This document shows, piece by piece, positions 24,062 to 36,460 of a stretch of DNA of 64,000 nt. The stretch lies in assembly GCA_007258455.2 (NCBI GenBank), contig VDFB02254868.1, forward strand, positions 1 through 64,000, in the 5' to 3' direction. Under the pieces are notes generated by a model, which had not been told where the DNA came from, did not search any database, and was given only the letters and a program-made list of their open reading frames with translations. The stretch's first letter is position 1. Every line of letters starts with the position of its first letter. Made by a program: the position numbers and the translations under genes. Source of the DNA: Sequoia sempervirens (taxonomy: Eukaryota; Streptophyta; Pinopsida; Cupressales; Cupressaceae).

Positions 24062-24970
24062 ATGGGATTACAGAACGATTTAAAAGCTGCTTTGGACATT
24101 GATCCAGCATTTCTAGTCTCTCCGGAAGATAGGCCCAGAATTGGTAACAATATTAGCAACTCCTCAGCTGATGAGCACGTCCCAGTGATAGATCTCAACA
24201 ACATAGACACGGTGACAAGCGAAATCCATAGAGCCTGCAAGGACTGGGGGTTCTTCCAAGTCATAAACCATGGCGTCCCTCTCCACTTCATCCACTCGCT
24301 CCAATCTCAAGCAGCTCAATTCTTCTCGCTGCCCATTCAAGACAAGTCCAAAGTTAGAAGAGACTTTAATAACCCCTTTGGCTACTATGACAATGAACTC
24401 ACCAAGAATGTGAGAGACTGGAAACAAGTCTTTGATTTTGCATGCAGAGGCACAATCCATCTTCCTCGTCATTTTGAAGCAGATTCCAATGAAACACTAC
24501 CCTTGACAAATCAGTGGCCAGATAACCCACCTCATCTAAGGTTTCCTTCATTCAGACTTGTTTAATTTGAATAGTTACATCACCTAAACTTTTTTAAAAA
24601 TAAATTTATAGTACTTGGTTAATGTTTATGATTGTGCTGGAGCAGGGAGGCCTGTGAGAAATACGCTGAGGCTGTAGAGAAGCTATCATTCAGATTGCTG
24701 GGACTGATATCTAGAAGCTTAGGATTGCCCAGTGATTATTTTGATTCAAAGTTTGAAGAGCACACTTCTTTTATAAGGTTGAATTATTATCCTATTTGTC
24801 CAGTCCCTGACATGGCTCTGGGTGTGAGTAGACACAAGGATGTGGGCGCGCTTACTGTGTTGCTTCAGGATGAGGTTGAAGGGCTACAAGTTAGGCGCAA
24901 GGATGGAGAGTGGGAGCCAATCAAAGCCGTTCCTAATGCTTTTATTATCAATGTGGGAGATTGCATGCAG
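24062..24970 (+). CDS. 2-oxoglutarate/Fe(II)-dependent dioxygenase, exons 1 and 2 (3' part missing)
   Basis: Exon 1 is 24062-24540, the intron 24541-24645 (CTAAG^GTTTCC ... GAGCAG^GG), and exon 2 is 24646-24970, ending before GTGAGC. Together they encode 268 residues. The start is the first in-frame ATG (MGLQNDLKAALDID). Residues ~39-150 are the DIOX_N domain (VPVIDLNN, WGFFQVINHGVP). The 2OG-Fe(II) domain follows with NYYPIC at 206-211, the metal-binding H223-x-D225 (SRHKD) and LQDEVEGLQV. Such enzymes couple oxidation of small molecules (hormones, flavonoids, specialised metabolites) to decarboxylation of 2-oxoglutarate in the cytosol. The sequence recalls the Arabidopsis At3g19000/At3g19010 group, from memory. 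The second metal His and the Arg-x-Ser that binds 2-oxoglutarate belong to a third exon that I cannot find before the repeats beginning near 26 kb. The gene has either a very long second intron or a lost 3' end. Substrate unknown. Confidence 0.88.
24541..24645 (+). other. Intron 1 of the dioxygenase gene
   Basis: GTTTCC ... GGAGCAG, 105 bp. Joining its flanks restores the continuous family sequence PPHLREACEKYAEAV. Confidence 0.85.
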
Positions 24971-26105
24971 GTGAGCAATTTTCCTCAACACCATCTTTAG
25001 TAATCTGGAACTTTTTTTATGTCATAAGGTCAAAAATTCTGCTTATGTATATCAGCGCTAGTGAATACATGAGTAATACTGCAATTAACCTGAAGAGCCA
25101 AAAGCCGGTTAGTTTTATTTTCCTTATTTAACTTATATTTGAGTTCAGGCTTGGAAGGCTAGCTTGTACTTATTAAGATACCCAAATTCGAAGCTTGCCT
25201 GCGGTGAAATCCTCCAACAGGAGCCCAGACTGGACACTTGTGGTCAGGCAATTTTGATCACCTAGAGATTACACCTATTTGCAAGAGTAATCACCCCAGC
25301 ACAGCAAACAGTAAATATTCAGTAGTCTCACTATTGAATACCTGGCAAGGGGGTTTGTGGAAAGCGAGGGATTCATAGACCTCAACCATAGTCATAACAA
25401 GCAGCTCTGAAAGCAAATAGACCAGCATCCTCTCCAAAGGTCATGATACATAGAATCCATACAGGCTAGAAGCATCGAAAGCAGGGGTTCATAGACCAAT
25501 ATGATGCTCTCTAACTATAAGCATCGAAATCAGGGCTTAGAAACAACAAAATAAGCCTAAAGGCAAATTTCTGAGGAAACTGAAATGTATATAGAGCTCG
25601 AGTAACATGGCCCAGAATTTTAATAATCCTAGCGTAACATTGCTCCTTTTGCCTAGTAATCTGGCAAAAATTATCCGGCCATATTTTAACTTGTGGGAGT
25701 GCACTAACAAGTAGCTTACACAATCGTTTAAACTTAGATTACTGTTTAGCTTAGATGGCTGTTCAGCTTAGAAGCCATGTCCAGGATGGCAATATCAAGA
25801 TTTAAACCGCCATTTGGTTTAAATCCACATCCAAGAGGTTTTTATTCTGCATCTTAGCATCCACCTGGGACTTGCACCTATTATCATTCAAGTATGGTAC
25901 ACATTATCACAATCATTTTACACTAGGAGCATTTCTAGTTGGCCTTGAATTCATGCCATCATCATGGCAGTCAAGGATTGGGGGTCAAGCTAATGATAGC
26001 CTTTATCCTTGCAGCACAAAACCGGATTCAATACAAATGACATAAAACATACAATTTAAGATAGTTTTTTTTACCACAAATAAATAAATATCCACTGGAA
26101 CTCTC
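24971..26105. other. Presumed intron 2 of the dioxygenase gene, no exon seen
   Basis: It begins with the donor GTGAGC. I searched the plus strand for the expected third exon (encoding a VWSNDxYxSVEHR-like block) and did not see it here. The rest is unremarkable sequence without a supported gene. Confidence 0.5.
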
Positions 26106-26438
26106 AACCTCCATAACTCTCTTGCACTGACCCAGATTTAACAATTGCAAGTGACAACGATCATGAGTTAGTGCCAGTAAAGTTCTGTCAGATGCAGCTC
26201 TAATGCAGCCACAGATTTTTTTGATGCCTCAGTTTGTTGTACTTCTCTGATAGAAATATGAGCGAAGATATTTATCTGTCAGTTGTGTACCGTTCAAGAG
26301 GTTGACAACACACAAATAATGGCAGTGATCTGCAACCTCTTCAACAACTTGATCATTGAGTTTAAGTTGATTCTGGCATGAATTAAGGAATTGTAAACAA
26401 TTGAATTTAGGAACAGATGGCAGGACCAAGTTGTTCAT
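26106..26438 (-). pseudogene. Fragment of an SKP2A-like F-box/LRR gene
   Basis: The minus strand encodes LRR-type sequence in two adjacent frames. 26229-26438 has LVLPSVPKFNCLQFL, LNDQVVEEVADHCHYL and NGTQLTDKYL. About 26106-26228 has CGCIRAASDRTLLALTH and LQLLNLGQCKRV. The pattern of EEVAxHC, LTDxxL and LNLGxC repeats resembles plant SKP2A-type F-box proteins, substrate receptors of SCF ubiquitin ligases (identified from memory). No F-box is present, the frames are shifted and a stop intervenes, so this is a dead fragment. It lies antisense to the dioxygenase. Confidence 0.5.
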
Positions 26439-26799
26439 TTCACAATATGGTGAATTATTAAAACCAACAAGATTCTTTTTTTTTTTGATGCAAATTGTTA
26501 ATTTACCTGGATGCTCCTACATTAGACACGTGGGGTAGTTGAAAAGTGTTCATGAGGTCCAGGTAATGGAATGTGCACATGGTCTTTCACAGATTGACCA
26601 TATCTACCAATCTCATATTTACTCATCCAAGTTAAATCCTCAACTGTTCTATGTTTCCATTTTACCAATTACTCCTTGTATTCATTGCTTAGTATCCTTT
26701 TGGTCACCATTGAATCAATCATGGCCTCAATTTTCTCTTGTTCCTTCATTAGCAATTGTAGTTTCCCATTTGGTGTGGCTTGAAAATGAATTCACCACT

Positions 26800-27331
26800 C
26801 CCCTTATTGGCTTCCCCCACGAATGGTATACAAGCCTAAATGTTGAAGACTACGGGTATGCCAGCCCATCAGGCAACTCAATCTCATATGCATTAGCTGG
26901 AAACTTTGCGTAGTACTTTGCAAGGTCTTATTTTTTCCCATTTCAGCTTGTTCTAGGTGCTCTTCGGAAATCATTCTTTCCTCAAATGAACCAAAACTAA
27001 ATCATCCACTTGAAACTGTTGTTCCCTCTTATTGTGATCAGCATGTTGCTTGTAGCTCCTGTACTCTTTTCTAAATTCTTCTTTACAAGATGATGAATTT
27101 CTTTTATGTATTCTACATAATCTTCCACTTCAGCATTCCTCTTATCCAAATCAGCTACACTATTCAACTTAGCGACCCCTCTTGGATTGCATCCATATGC
27201 TGTTTGGAGGGGATCTTCATGGTACTAGATTTACTAAGTTAATGCAAGAAAACTCAGCTTGTGCAAGTACTAAATCCCATTCAAGCATCTTAGCATGTCA
27301 CCAAGGTTCCGACTCACAACTTTGGTTTGAC
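26800..27331 (-). pseudogene. Ty3/gypsy integrase C-terminus (left part, split by hAT-1)
   Basis: The minus strand reads GQTKVVSRNLGDMLR, then TAYGCNPRGVAKLNSVADLDKR, VEDYVEYIKEIHHLVKKNL and, in another frame, VDDLVLVHLRKE and CKVLRKV. This is the C-terminal half of a gypsy integrase and the region after it. Stops and shifts are frequent. The upstream half lies at 31068 and beyond, across the hAT insertion. Confidence 0.75.
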
Positions 27332-30300
27332 CATAGTTGGAAAACTTAGACTTGGCAGACCCAAATTTTTGACTCAGCAAAAACTCGGCAACTTAAAAAA
27401 CTGCTTAAATTTCTTTAGAAACACTTTTTTTTTGCAAAATTCAATGACAAGATGTATCCAATGAGTCCATAAATGAGTACAAAAGTGTTTTCTATTAAAT
27501 TTGATTGACTTGAATGCAAATTGAGTACAAAAATGCATCATCATGTGGAATCTTAATGGCTGATAGCTTATACAATAGATAGCTGAAAAAATGAAAATAG
27601 TAAATACAACATTTTACATCTTCCTCTTCCCTAATCTAGCGAAAAATTGGGGAGAGGTAGAGGTTCTAATCCTTGAGGTTTGCAGTGGCTCCTTGCTTGG
27701 CATAGAAGGCTGTGGCAATGACTCCTCCTTAGCCTCATGGCCCTCATCAATGTCATCTAATCCTACATCTCTTTCTACACCTACATCTTCCAATGCCTGC
27801 CTCTCAAAGTCAAGAATCTCATCTGCAGTAAAAAATGGAGCTGCTCCTCTTGCCATGTCCAATCATTGTAAGGATCTATCTCATCCAAATCAATGGGATC
27901 CTCTGATTTGTCCCCTACCCTTAATGTGTGCAACCAAAGGTTGTATTGCACAAAGAAAAGGTCATTGAGGTGTTTATGAGCTAATTTGTTCCTCTTCTTC
28001 ATGTGGATGGCCTCAAACAAGCTCCAATTGTGCTCACAGTTGGATGCACTACAAGGTTAGCATAAAATGTAGAGGGCAATTCTTTGGAGATTTGGGGTAT
28101 TTGCACCCCAATTTGTCCATCAAGAATCTACAAAATAAAACATTGAAGAGTTAGAAAGAAAAGTCAAAACATATTTTATCAGATTTTTCAATATTTGTAA
28201 ATTTGAAATTTGTAACTTGTAAGATGCATGTGAAACAAAGACTCCAAATTTTATACGTGGTGTTTGAGTGGTTCTTCCTCGGATAACTAGCTCCAAAGAA
28301 AAGAGTCTACCCCTTCCAACCCTGTAACTTTCCAATTCTTGGACAATGAGGTTTCTTACCTCAACCTGGGGTGTCATCCTCTGAATGCACATAGTGAGGT
28401 CATCCATAACCTCTCCATTAGGATCTGAGAAGGTATTGAATAGAAAAAGGGGGGTTGAGGAAGTACCTTGCTGCATGGATGTGTTGGTGGAGTTGATTGT
28501 TCCACCTCCTATCAATGATCTCCCATATAGGATCAAATTTGAGGCTGTCCCTCTTGTAATAATTTCTAATGGACTCTTTGGCCCTATCCATGGCCTCATA
28601 AATATACCCCATTGGGTTTTGATTCCCATCTACCAAACAAAGAACTCTAACCAAGGGCTTCAACACCTACAATTTACAAATAAAAAAAGATTAAAATTAC
28701 AAATTTATCATGAAAAACTTAAATTAAAAAAATAAAACATTCAATTTGACTTTAAATTCAAAGTTTTGAGGTTACCTTCACAACCTCTGTAGCTCTTTGT
28801 GCAAAAAGGTTGTCAAAGACTATGCTTGTAACCCTCTCTCCTTTGGGGTTCTTTGAACAAGATGAGTCTCGCCATACTTGACTCACAAACATCTTTTTCA
28901 AAGAAGTCAGCAGACCAATAATTCTTTGCAACATTAAGAAAACAATTGCAAACCTTGTGACACCCGATCTTACCAAATCTTTCCCTTAGGTGTGATCTCT
29001 CATCAAATTAAGAACCCAAGGGTGATTGTAGATAAAATTTTTTATACTCCTTGCATCATCTACAACTGGTGTCACCCAATCAAGTTTTCCTATGTCCTCC
29101 AAAAGAAGGTCAAGACAATGTGTTGTGCAAGGTGTCCAAAAAAAGTGTCTTATGTTTGTCTTGGAGCAATCTCCTAGCTGCCACATATGTTGTTGCATTA
29201 TCAGTTATGATTTGTACCACATTTTCTATGCCCCCCTCTATGAAAACTTTCTCCAACATTAGACACAACGTTTATGCATTTTTGACTTTGTTAGAGGTAT
29301 CCATCGATTTCAAAAAAATCATCTCACCATTTGAAGCTACCAAAAAATTGATAATGGTGCAGTTTTTCCCATCTGTCCACCCATCTGACATAATAGTGCA
29401 ACCATATTTTTTCCATTGCTTCTTCTGTTCTTCCACTATTAGCGTTGCCCTTTTGGTTGCATTCATGAGCAATCTACAAGTACAAAATTTTAAATTTTAA
29501 AACACAAAAAAAAGTCTAAATTCAACATAAATTAGTATAAATTAATGAACATAAATTTAGCCTAAAATTCAACATAAATTATTATAATTATAAATTAGCA
29601 TAAATTAACTAACCTCCTACTCAAGTCTCTACAAGAGGTGCCTTGTAGCCTTTTCCCGCAACTGTCAATGCAGTTACCAAATTGTCCAAATAAGGACTAC
29701 TCAACACATTGAATGGAATGTTGTTGAAGTACCAAAAATCAGCACATGCCATATTTGCATGTTCATGCACCTCCTATTCCACCCTGTAACTTTCAATGAT
29801 GGTTGTGCTCCAGGTGTGTTTCAGGGCACAAAAAAACTATGCGGCATGCTTGTAGGTGTAAGAACTGGTGTTGACACTCTACTCAAAGTAGATGAAGTGG
29901 AGGTCGATTTGCTTCAAATGTGTGGACCATGAAGAGAGCCCACTATGCTTTGACATGTCGTATCTTCATTTGATTCTAGTTGCACTTGAGGACCATGACC
30001 ACTAGCTATGGATGCTGCTAGGGCTGCCCTTGTCTTCTCCTTTTGCAAATTTTTCTCTCCTAACAATGCAAGTAGGGCATTCATCGCTTTTTTTATCTCT
30101 TCAATGGTGTTGATACAAGGTTTGGCATCACGATGAGTAATGCTTGCAAGATGGTATTTGAGGTGATTTATGCCTCCATGATATAAGTTTGTCCATCTAA
30201 TGCAAATAATTGCCCTAGGTATCAGTCTTTGATGGAAATATTTCCAAGCAAGGTCTTTAGCTCCAGTAGGATAAGTACTTGTAATAGGCAGTGGCATTGA

Positions 30301-31067
30301 TGAGGCAAAGTTTGAGGCTGAACCTGATCTAGAAGCTTCTCTATTTGCCATTATATGATGTATTTAACCTGCACATACAAAATGAAAGCACAAAATTTTA
30401 ATTTTTTAATTAAAAAAATTTAAAATATACATAAATCACTAAAAATCAGCCTAAAGTTAGTTTAAATCAATATAAATTAGTTTAAATTAGTAAAAAATTA
30501 ATATAATCTAAAGATTCTAAACATTTTTTTTCAAAAAGAAATTTAAAAAAAAGAAGTGTTGTATACAAAAAATAGTGAAAATAGTAAAAAAAACAGAAAA
30601 ATTAATTAAAAAATGGCAATGAATCCAATTTTTTGGAATTTAAATGCAAAAATACTACTTAGTTTTAGCATATGATGATTTTGTTTTAAACCTAGATGGT
30701 GGATTTTGCAGCCAAAATGAAGTAAAATGTCAAAAAAAACAAAAAACTGACCTGTGCTTCAAATCTGCCTTCCAAATTCACCAAAAAATCCTTTTTGATC
30801 TTCTCTCCTTGATGGGAAAATGTTGTAAATAGTGTGTTTGAACTGGCAAGTGCATTGGGGGGTGGGAAGGTTTCTTGCCTTGCAGAGCGAAAATGGGAGG
30901 CGTTTTGACGTTTTTGGGGTCTTTTTGATCTGTCACACTTTTGTGTTGTCGCTCGCAAGTTTTAAACACAGACTTGCTGACTTTCTGGCGAGTACTTGCT
31001 AGAAAGTCAATGAAAAATTTCAGTGAGTATTCATTTTGATTTCTACTTGGTGAGTATGCCATCTATG
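27332..31067 (-). mobile_element. Decayed hAT transposon (hAT-1)
   Basis: The 3.7-kb element starts CATAGTTGG and ends in ...ATCTATG, so both ends read CATAG inward. It is flanked by the 8-bp duplication GGTTTGAC (27324-27331 and 31068-31075). It interrupts a gypsy integrase gene exactly at the duplicated site. The transposase remnant on the minus strand is related to that of hAT-2 at 58556-63075, which also has CATAG ends. Confidence 0.85.
27614..30351 (-). pseudogene. Decayed hAT transposase (hAT-1)
   Basis: From ATG at 30351 (MANREASRSGSASNF) come a BED-like N-terminus (29914-30351), CTIMSDGWTDGKN (29272-29472, site of the first catalytic Asp), LLEDIGKLDWV (28986-29198), RFAIVFLMLQ (28758-28976), MGYIYEAMDRAKESI (28418-28666) and a dimerisation region with CEHNWSLFEAIHMKKRNKL and DPIDLDEIDPYNDW (27781-28060). 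The intact relative at 58964-61288 has the same blocks in the same order. Stops and frameshifts break the gene into at least seven pieces. The Glu of CERNW is kept, but Arg is His. Confidence 0.85.
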
Positions 31068-32210
31068 GGTTTGACCATCCATTTGAGGATGATTTGCTGA
31101 ATTAAAGCTGAGTCTAGTAACCAAAATTTTCCACAAAGTCCTCTCCAAATGGCCTACAAGTTTAGTATCCTGATTAGAAACAATACTTTTTGGCAATCCA
31201 TGTAATTTGACCACCTCTTTCAAAAACAAATTAGAAACATTTGTTACATCACTAGTCTTCTTACATGCAATGAAATGTGCCCTATTGGCAAAATGATCAA
31301 CAATGATGAAAATGGAGTCCTTTCCTTTGTGGGTCCTTTGTAAACCAAGCGCAAAATCCATGTTAATGTCTTCCCATTGTCTCTCTAGTATAGGCAATGG
31401 CTTTTAGAAACTGGTATTTTGGCACTTACCTTTTGCATGTTGACATATCCAACAGCCCATCATGAACTTTCTTACATCACTACTTATCCTTGGTCAATAA
31501 TATCTACTGAATAGTTGGGGTAGAGTCTTGTCCATGCCAAAATGACCAGCCATACCTTCACTATGCATCTCTCTAATAAGGTTCTTTTTCATGGAGCCTC
31601 ATGGCACACACAATTGCTGCCCCTTGAAAAGCAAGCCCTTTTTCAGGAAATAATCTAACCATGGTGTTCTATACATGGAAGCAAGACTTCAGCGTGCTGC
31701 CTATGCCTCCCCAAAAATCCCCATCTTCCTTATACAACTTCTTCATGACATCGAAACCCACTACTTCCACCTACATGTTTGCAAAAAAACAAACTCCTCC
31801 TCAAGGCACTGACTACCCTATTTGACTTGCCACTTTTATTCTTGAGAAAAAAGAGTGTCTTTGCAAAACTTCTGTCCACTTCATATGATGTTGATTTGGT
31901 TTACCTTGAGTAGTTATGAACTACAAAGGTTGATGGTTGGTGTAGAGAACAAACCCCTTGGGCAACAAATAATGCCTCAATTTCTTGAGTGCTTGTACTA
32001 TGGCATTAAACTCTTGCCTCATTTTTGTTTTTGTTTCATTGTTGGTCAGCAAATCATTCATCAACTACAAGAAAGTGTTAGGGTTATTAGTTCTGACTTC
32101 TGCTTCTCTTCTGATTATGTAATTGTACCGATTAGTTTTCTTCACATAGTCTTCTTTTTCACTCTCTTTGTTCCACCAATTTCAGAGATCATTTGATCTC
32201 TTGGTTAGCC
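31068..32210 (-). pseudogene. Ty3/gypsy RNase H to integrase remnant (right part, split by hAT-1)
   Basis: On the minus strand: RNase H-like LPKGFVLYTNHQPL (~31950), the integrase zinc finger end FMMGCWICQHAKGK (~31450) and the integrase core at 31020-31397 (INMDFALGL, KDSIFIIVDHFANRAHFI, HGLPKSIVSNQDTKLVGH, HPQMDGQT). The second catalytic Asp is Asn in SNQDTK where SDRDTK is usual, and stops are frequent. The ~8 bases at the junction are the target site of hAT-1. Confidence 0.8.
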
Positions 32211-35200
32211 CCTTGACCACATTGTGGTCTCTTCCCACCTTCATTCAAGTCAAAGGGCATTAATTTTGGGAAGTACAATATCAGTCCATGCTTCAATTTG
32301 CTTCTTCGCAATGGTTTCCAACCTCACACCTTTGACTGATTTGTTGCCTGTGTGCATCACAATCTTGTTTAGTAGGAAGGTCTTATAATATTTTGAATTG
32401 TCTAGTGAGGAGTTGGGGAAGATGGTGGAGTAGTTTGTCCATGTATTTGGTCATCACTAAATTATTTTGCATTGTCTCTTGTAGTACTTGTTTCCTTTCA
32501 GCTTCTTCATGGATGTGCTCTCTATTAGTTTTTTAATTTGTCACTTTCATGAACACACAAAACAAAACAATGGATGAGGAAATGCTCTCTTTAAATTTGT
32601 GGGGGAAGCTCCCTAATTTAATCTACTCTAAAATCTAAAACAAAAATAGGCTTGCTAATATGAACACTGCACAATCTATTCTTTGGGGTTTTGCATAAGG
32701 ATAAAATTAATTGTTACCCCTTTTGTTTTGGAACAAGATTATGGCAATAATAATAAGGTCGTTATGTTAGTTATAATCAACTACCTTTCATGAGAATGTG
32801 AAAATTGGAGAAAGAATTCTTAATTTCTTTGGTATAACTGCAATTACGAATGATTTCTTTATATATATATGTGTGTGTTGTGTTTTTAAGGAAACAAAGA
32901 ACGGTCTAACCCTATTTCTTTACCAAGTGGATGCAGGAGTGTCAACATCTTAGAGGAAAGGGAAATATCATCAAGGAGAGGCCACAGTCTATAAAAGAAC
33001 CAAATCACCATCAAGTCACAAGTTTGGTGTAAGGTTGCTAATGTGGTAGTCGTAACCTTGTGTTATTATCGCACTAAATTAAGTAATTTTAAAAATAAGT
33101 AATTAACTTTAACTTTAGATAGGGCGAAATAAGTCAACTTTAAAAGAGTATCTTCGTTCTCCTTTTGAAGGCCCCATATTTAGTTCATTAGGCGCAGTTT
33201 GGAGTAAGGAATTGGTTTATATATTCTAGCCGATATGTATGAAAATCTATAAAGTTTCCGAACGTGAGTAATAATGTTCTAAGTTTGGATGGAATTGCCG
33301 GTGGTAAATATTTTTTTCGTTTAAGATGATGGAGGCAGTAACTCCTGGCCACCTCTGCTACCTTGTCTTGTTGAAATGTTCAAGAAGGACGCATGCAAAC
33401 ATTTCCTCTTGGTCTTGGCTCACCTTAGAGATATAGGAGTTGGCATTCTTCTTTGGGGGTCTCCTTTTTCGGCGTTCCATTATTTCCTTTTCTATCAGGC
33501 GGTACCATGGCTGGGGTGCTATTTTCTTATGTTCGACACTCTATCCTCAAGCGATGGTGTGAACACTTTACTCCTTAGAATTCCGCCACAATTCCATTCT
33601 TCCGGTTAGAGAAGGATCACGGAACAATTGTTGCCATTGGTTAGTTCGCAGGGAGGGAACACTTGGAGGACTATCGGATTTCAGTTCTGCATTTCCCAGG
33701 CACGTTATTTAAGTGTCTTTTAAATTTGTTAAATCATGAATGATGAATATTGCATTGCTTCATATATGGATTTGTTAACGAATCAATTTGGAATCACGTC
33801 CTGCCTGATGATTATTAAATATCGATCACTTTGCATAACCTCCAGTGCTTCGTTTAGTTGAATCATTCCTTATCTTTTCGACCAAGTCTTGGTCACCTGA
33901 ACTTGCAGTCGAGATGTCCTGACACTTCTACCATTGTTCCTTAATTTGATGTAAGGACCTCACTCTGTTTCTTAATCCTTGATTCTGTAACAGTTCATTG
34001 ATCTCTTCCCTTGTTTTAATTAGTTGGATTTATTAAAAACTGAAGAGTTCATTTCAACATTGTCAAAAGACTATCATCACCTCCTTCTAGTGAATAAGAT
34101 AAGAACATGTCATTTCCAGATTGTAGAGGAACGAATTATGAGCTGAGCACTGTTAGTATAAACTCAAGAGTCAAGTAAATTATTGCCGAGTAAGGGTGAG
34201 AGAGCTGATGACACAAGAAACGTGCTCATTATTATTAAATCCTTGGCCAAGGTTATGATGCTTAGAATAAACAACAGTCAGCCATCAAGAATCAGATATA
34301 CCCTTGGTTAGCACAGTCATTCTAGTTAGGGAAACCTATAGTGAAAGATCGACCAGGGTAGTATAGATTCTTGACACCAGACTCAGATGGCAAGATGGTA
34401 AATGGGATTCCTTTATAGACTGCACCTCGCGAAGGTTCGGGTTTCTTCACTCGAAGAAACACGGGAGACCAGTAGGTCTTTGGTTGGGTGGAAAAGCCCT
34501 TGATGATATTTCTCTTTCCTCGAAAGGCTAAGACTTGATTCAAGCTTTCCAACAGGAAGCCTTTAGATTGTACTATCTCTTAACTCTCTCTTCTCTTCAA
34601 AATATTATTATCTTATATTGTTAATTTCCATTGCTATCAATTCATTTCTTTAATAATGGAAAAGTTAGTTCATAACCAATTGTAGCTTATAGTTATATAA
34701 TCTGTTAATAGTTCCGTTTCTGCTGAATTTGAAAACTAGACGTTAGTTTTGTTAGTTAATAGTAGTTAATGCTTAGATTATTTATCTTTCTTGTTTGTAA
34801 AATTTGATGAAACTTTCGTCAACAAAATTTGTTAGTTTACTCTTCAGCTGAATATGGAAGTTAGTTACCGTTTTTCAACTGTAGTTGGCTAGTATGTTAC
34901 ATTAATAAGCAAACTTATGTGTTTTGATCTCAAAGGTTAAAGCATGAGACTTTGAAGAACTCCATTACCAATGAATTTTCTTAATATATGGCAGCTTAAA
35001 CATAGACAAGAATACTGTCCAAGGATTAAAATAAAGATCCTTTGGAATTGTATCAGCTATTTGATTTGGAAAAGAGAACATAACATATAGAATAGCAACA
35101 ATTTGAGATGAAGTCAATTAATTGTTTTTGATTAAAGGGGTAAAATAGGTTTTGAAGGGCACCTGAAACCTAGTTACAAAAGCCAATATGTCAGCAAAAT

Positions 35201-35297
35201 AGAAGCTGACTAACAATGAAACAAAAAAAATGCAACAAAGTCATAATAGAAAATATAGAAACAAAGTGGAAGCCAAGAGCACAAAACTAAAGTGTCT
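32211..35297. other. About 3 kb without a recognised gene
   Basis: 32211-32550 may still be gypsy linker sequence. From there to 35297 I see no motif. The 77-codon plus-strand frame at 33376-33609 and the 76-codon minus frame at 34322-34552 have no recognisable features. The composition around 33.4-34.6 kb is less AT-rich and could be part of an LTR, but no repeat partner is visible. Confidence 0.4.
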
Positions 35298-36455
35298 TCA
35301 AAGTTTTAGTTGCTTCCGGCTATTACTTATAAAAAATTTCATGGAGATCCGTGTGAACTCTTGCAATTCTTTATTTTCCTCATTATAAAATTTCTTTTTA
35401 CTTCTTGTCTTAGAGCTGGGACCAGCATTAGTGCTTTTACCATCCAATTGGGCAGTGGGGACCTCAGAATCTGCATTGGATTTCTTCAACTTATCACTCA
35501 TAGTCTGAAGCCCCAAAGCACTATTTTTAATAGTGCACTTGCTAGCTTCAATGAACCTATTAATATTATCATTGATAGTTGCCATTCCCTATTCCAGCAC
35601 AAGGAGTCTATTATTATGGCTGTCCTGACCTTACTTAATCTCTTCTTCCATAGCTGCCATTTTCTCCTTTTGATTGGTGCACTTAGCCACCAACCTGATA
35701 ACTTGGGGAATAGCATCCTAGTTTTGAAAGATTCTACTATCCTCCTCTACAAAGACTTGGGCTACCCTTTTCTTTGTTTTATCCATTATGGCCAGCTTGA
35801 TGTTAAGCGTATTAATCTCAACAAAGAACCATTTTGTGAGACTATGATGTGCTTCAAAGGCTTCTTAAAGAGTTCCCAGATTTTGAGTCACTTGGTTAAC
35901 AACTTCAGACAATTCCTACAAGGTAGTAGGATTGGAAAGTGGTAAAATGCTTTCCATAGAAAGAATGGAACAAGGGTCTTGTATTCTAGGGAAGAATCCA
36001 CCCATAGTGGGTTCAGGGAAGGCCTTCCCTTCCCTTTACCCCTAGCATCTACCTTTTGAACATCACTTCTCTTTGGTATCTCTGGGTTTTACCAACACCC
36101 TTGATCTCATGCCCTTCTTCACAGTCATAGGGATTTGGGTAAATTGCATGGGTGACTCCGTCCTATTCATGTTTTTATGCCTCGTACAACTAATTCCTTT
36201 ACTACTACCTACCAAATTCCTATGTCTTGAAGCTCAAAATTCTTTTCCTTGGATAACGAAACCTTAATCTCCGACTCAAACTAAGGTATCATACTTAGAA
36301 TCATCCCAAGAACAGTGTAGGGTTAATTGAATGCCCAAAATTATAACTATTGGTGTCTACCATCCTTTTCCCTTTATCGTCCTTTTAAGAACATGGCAAT
36401 AAAACACGAGGATTCCTAAGTCTCATAAAGTTGACCATGAGCATGATTAACCCTT
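35298..36455 (-). pseudogene. Decayed ORF of plant-transposon type (C-terminal part)
   Basis: On the minus strand, frames with stops read KLAIMDKTKKRVAQVFVEEDSRI, VIRLVAKCTNQKEKMAAMEEEI and, at 35298-35585, MATINDNINRFIEASKCTIK...KSNADSEVPTAQLDGKSTNAGPSSKTRSKKK. This is a charged, probably coiled-coil C-terminus with a basic tail. The N-terminal part appears at 40588-40921, beyond the copia element at 36461-40582. The layout (globular front, coiled-coil back) resembles the ORFs of units I and III, but I see no clear residue-level match. The 211-codon plus-strand frame over the same bases is its mirror. Confidence 0.4.
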
Positions 36456-36460
36456 GATGT

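Noticed and set aside
25180..25270. Possible tRNA or second SINE around ATTCGAAGC
   Set aside because: Only a weak B-box-like word is present; there is no A box at the right distance, no cloverleaf and no flanking duplication.
33376..33609. 77-codon plus-strand ORF as a gene
   Set aside because: No homology or motif recognised, no neighbouring exon, and length within chance expectation.
35310..35945. 211-codon open frame on the plus strand
   Set aside because: It is the complement of a decayed coding region on the minus strand and its composition (many Leu/Phe/Ser/His) is typical of a mirror frame.
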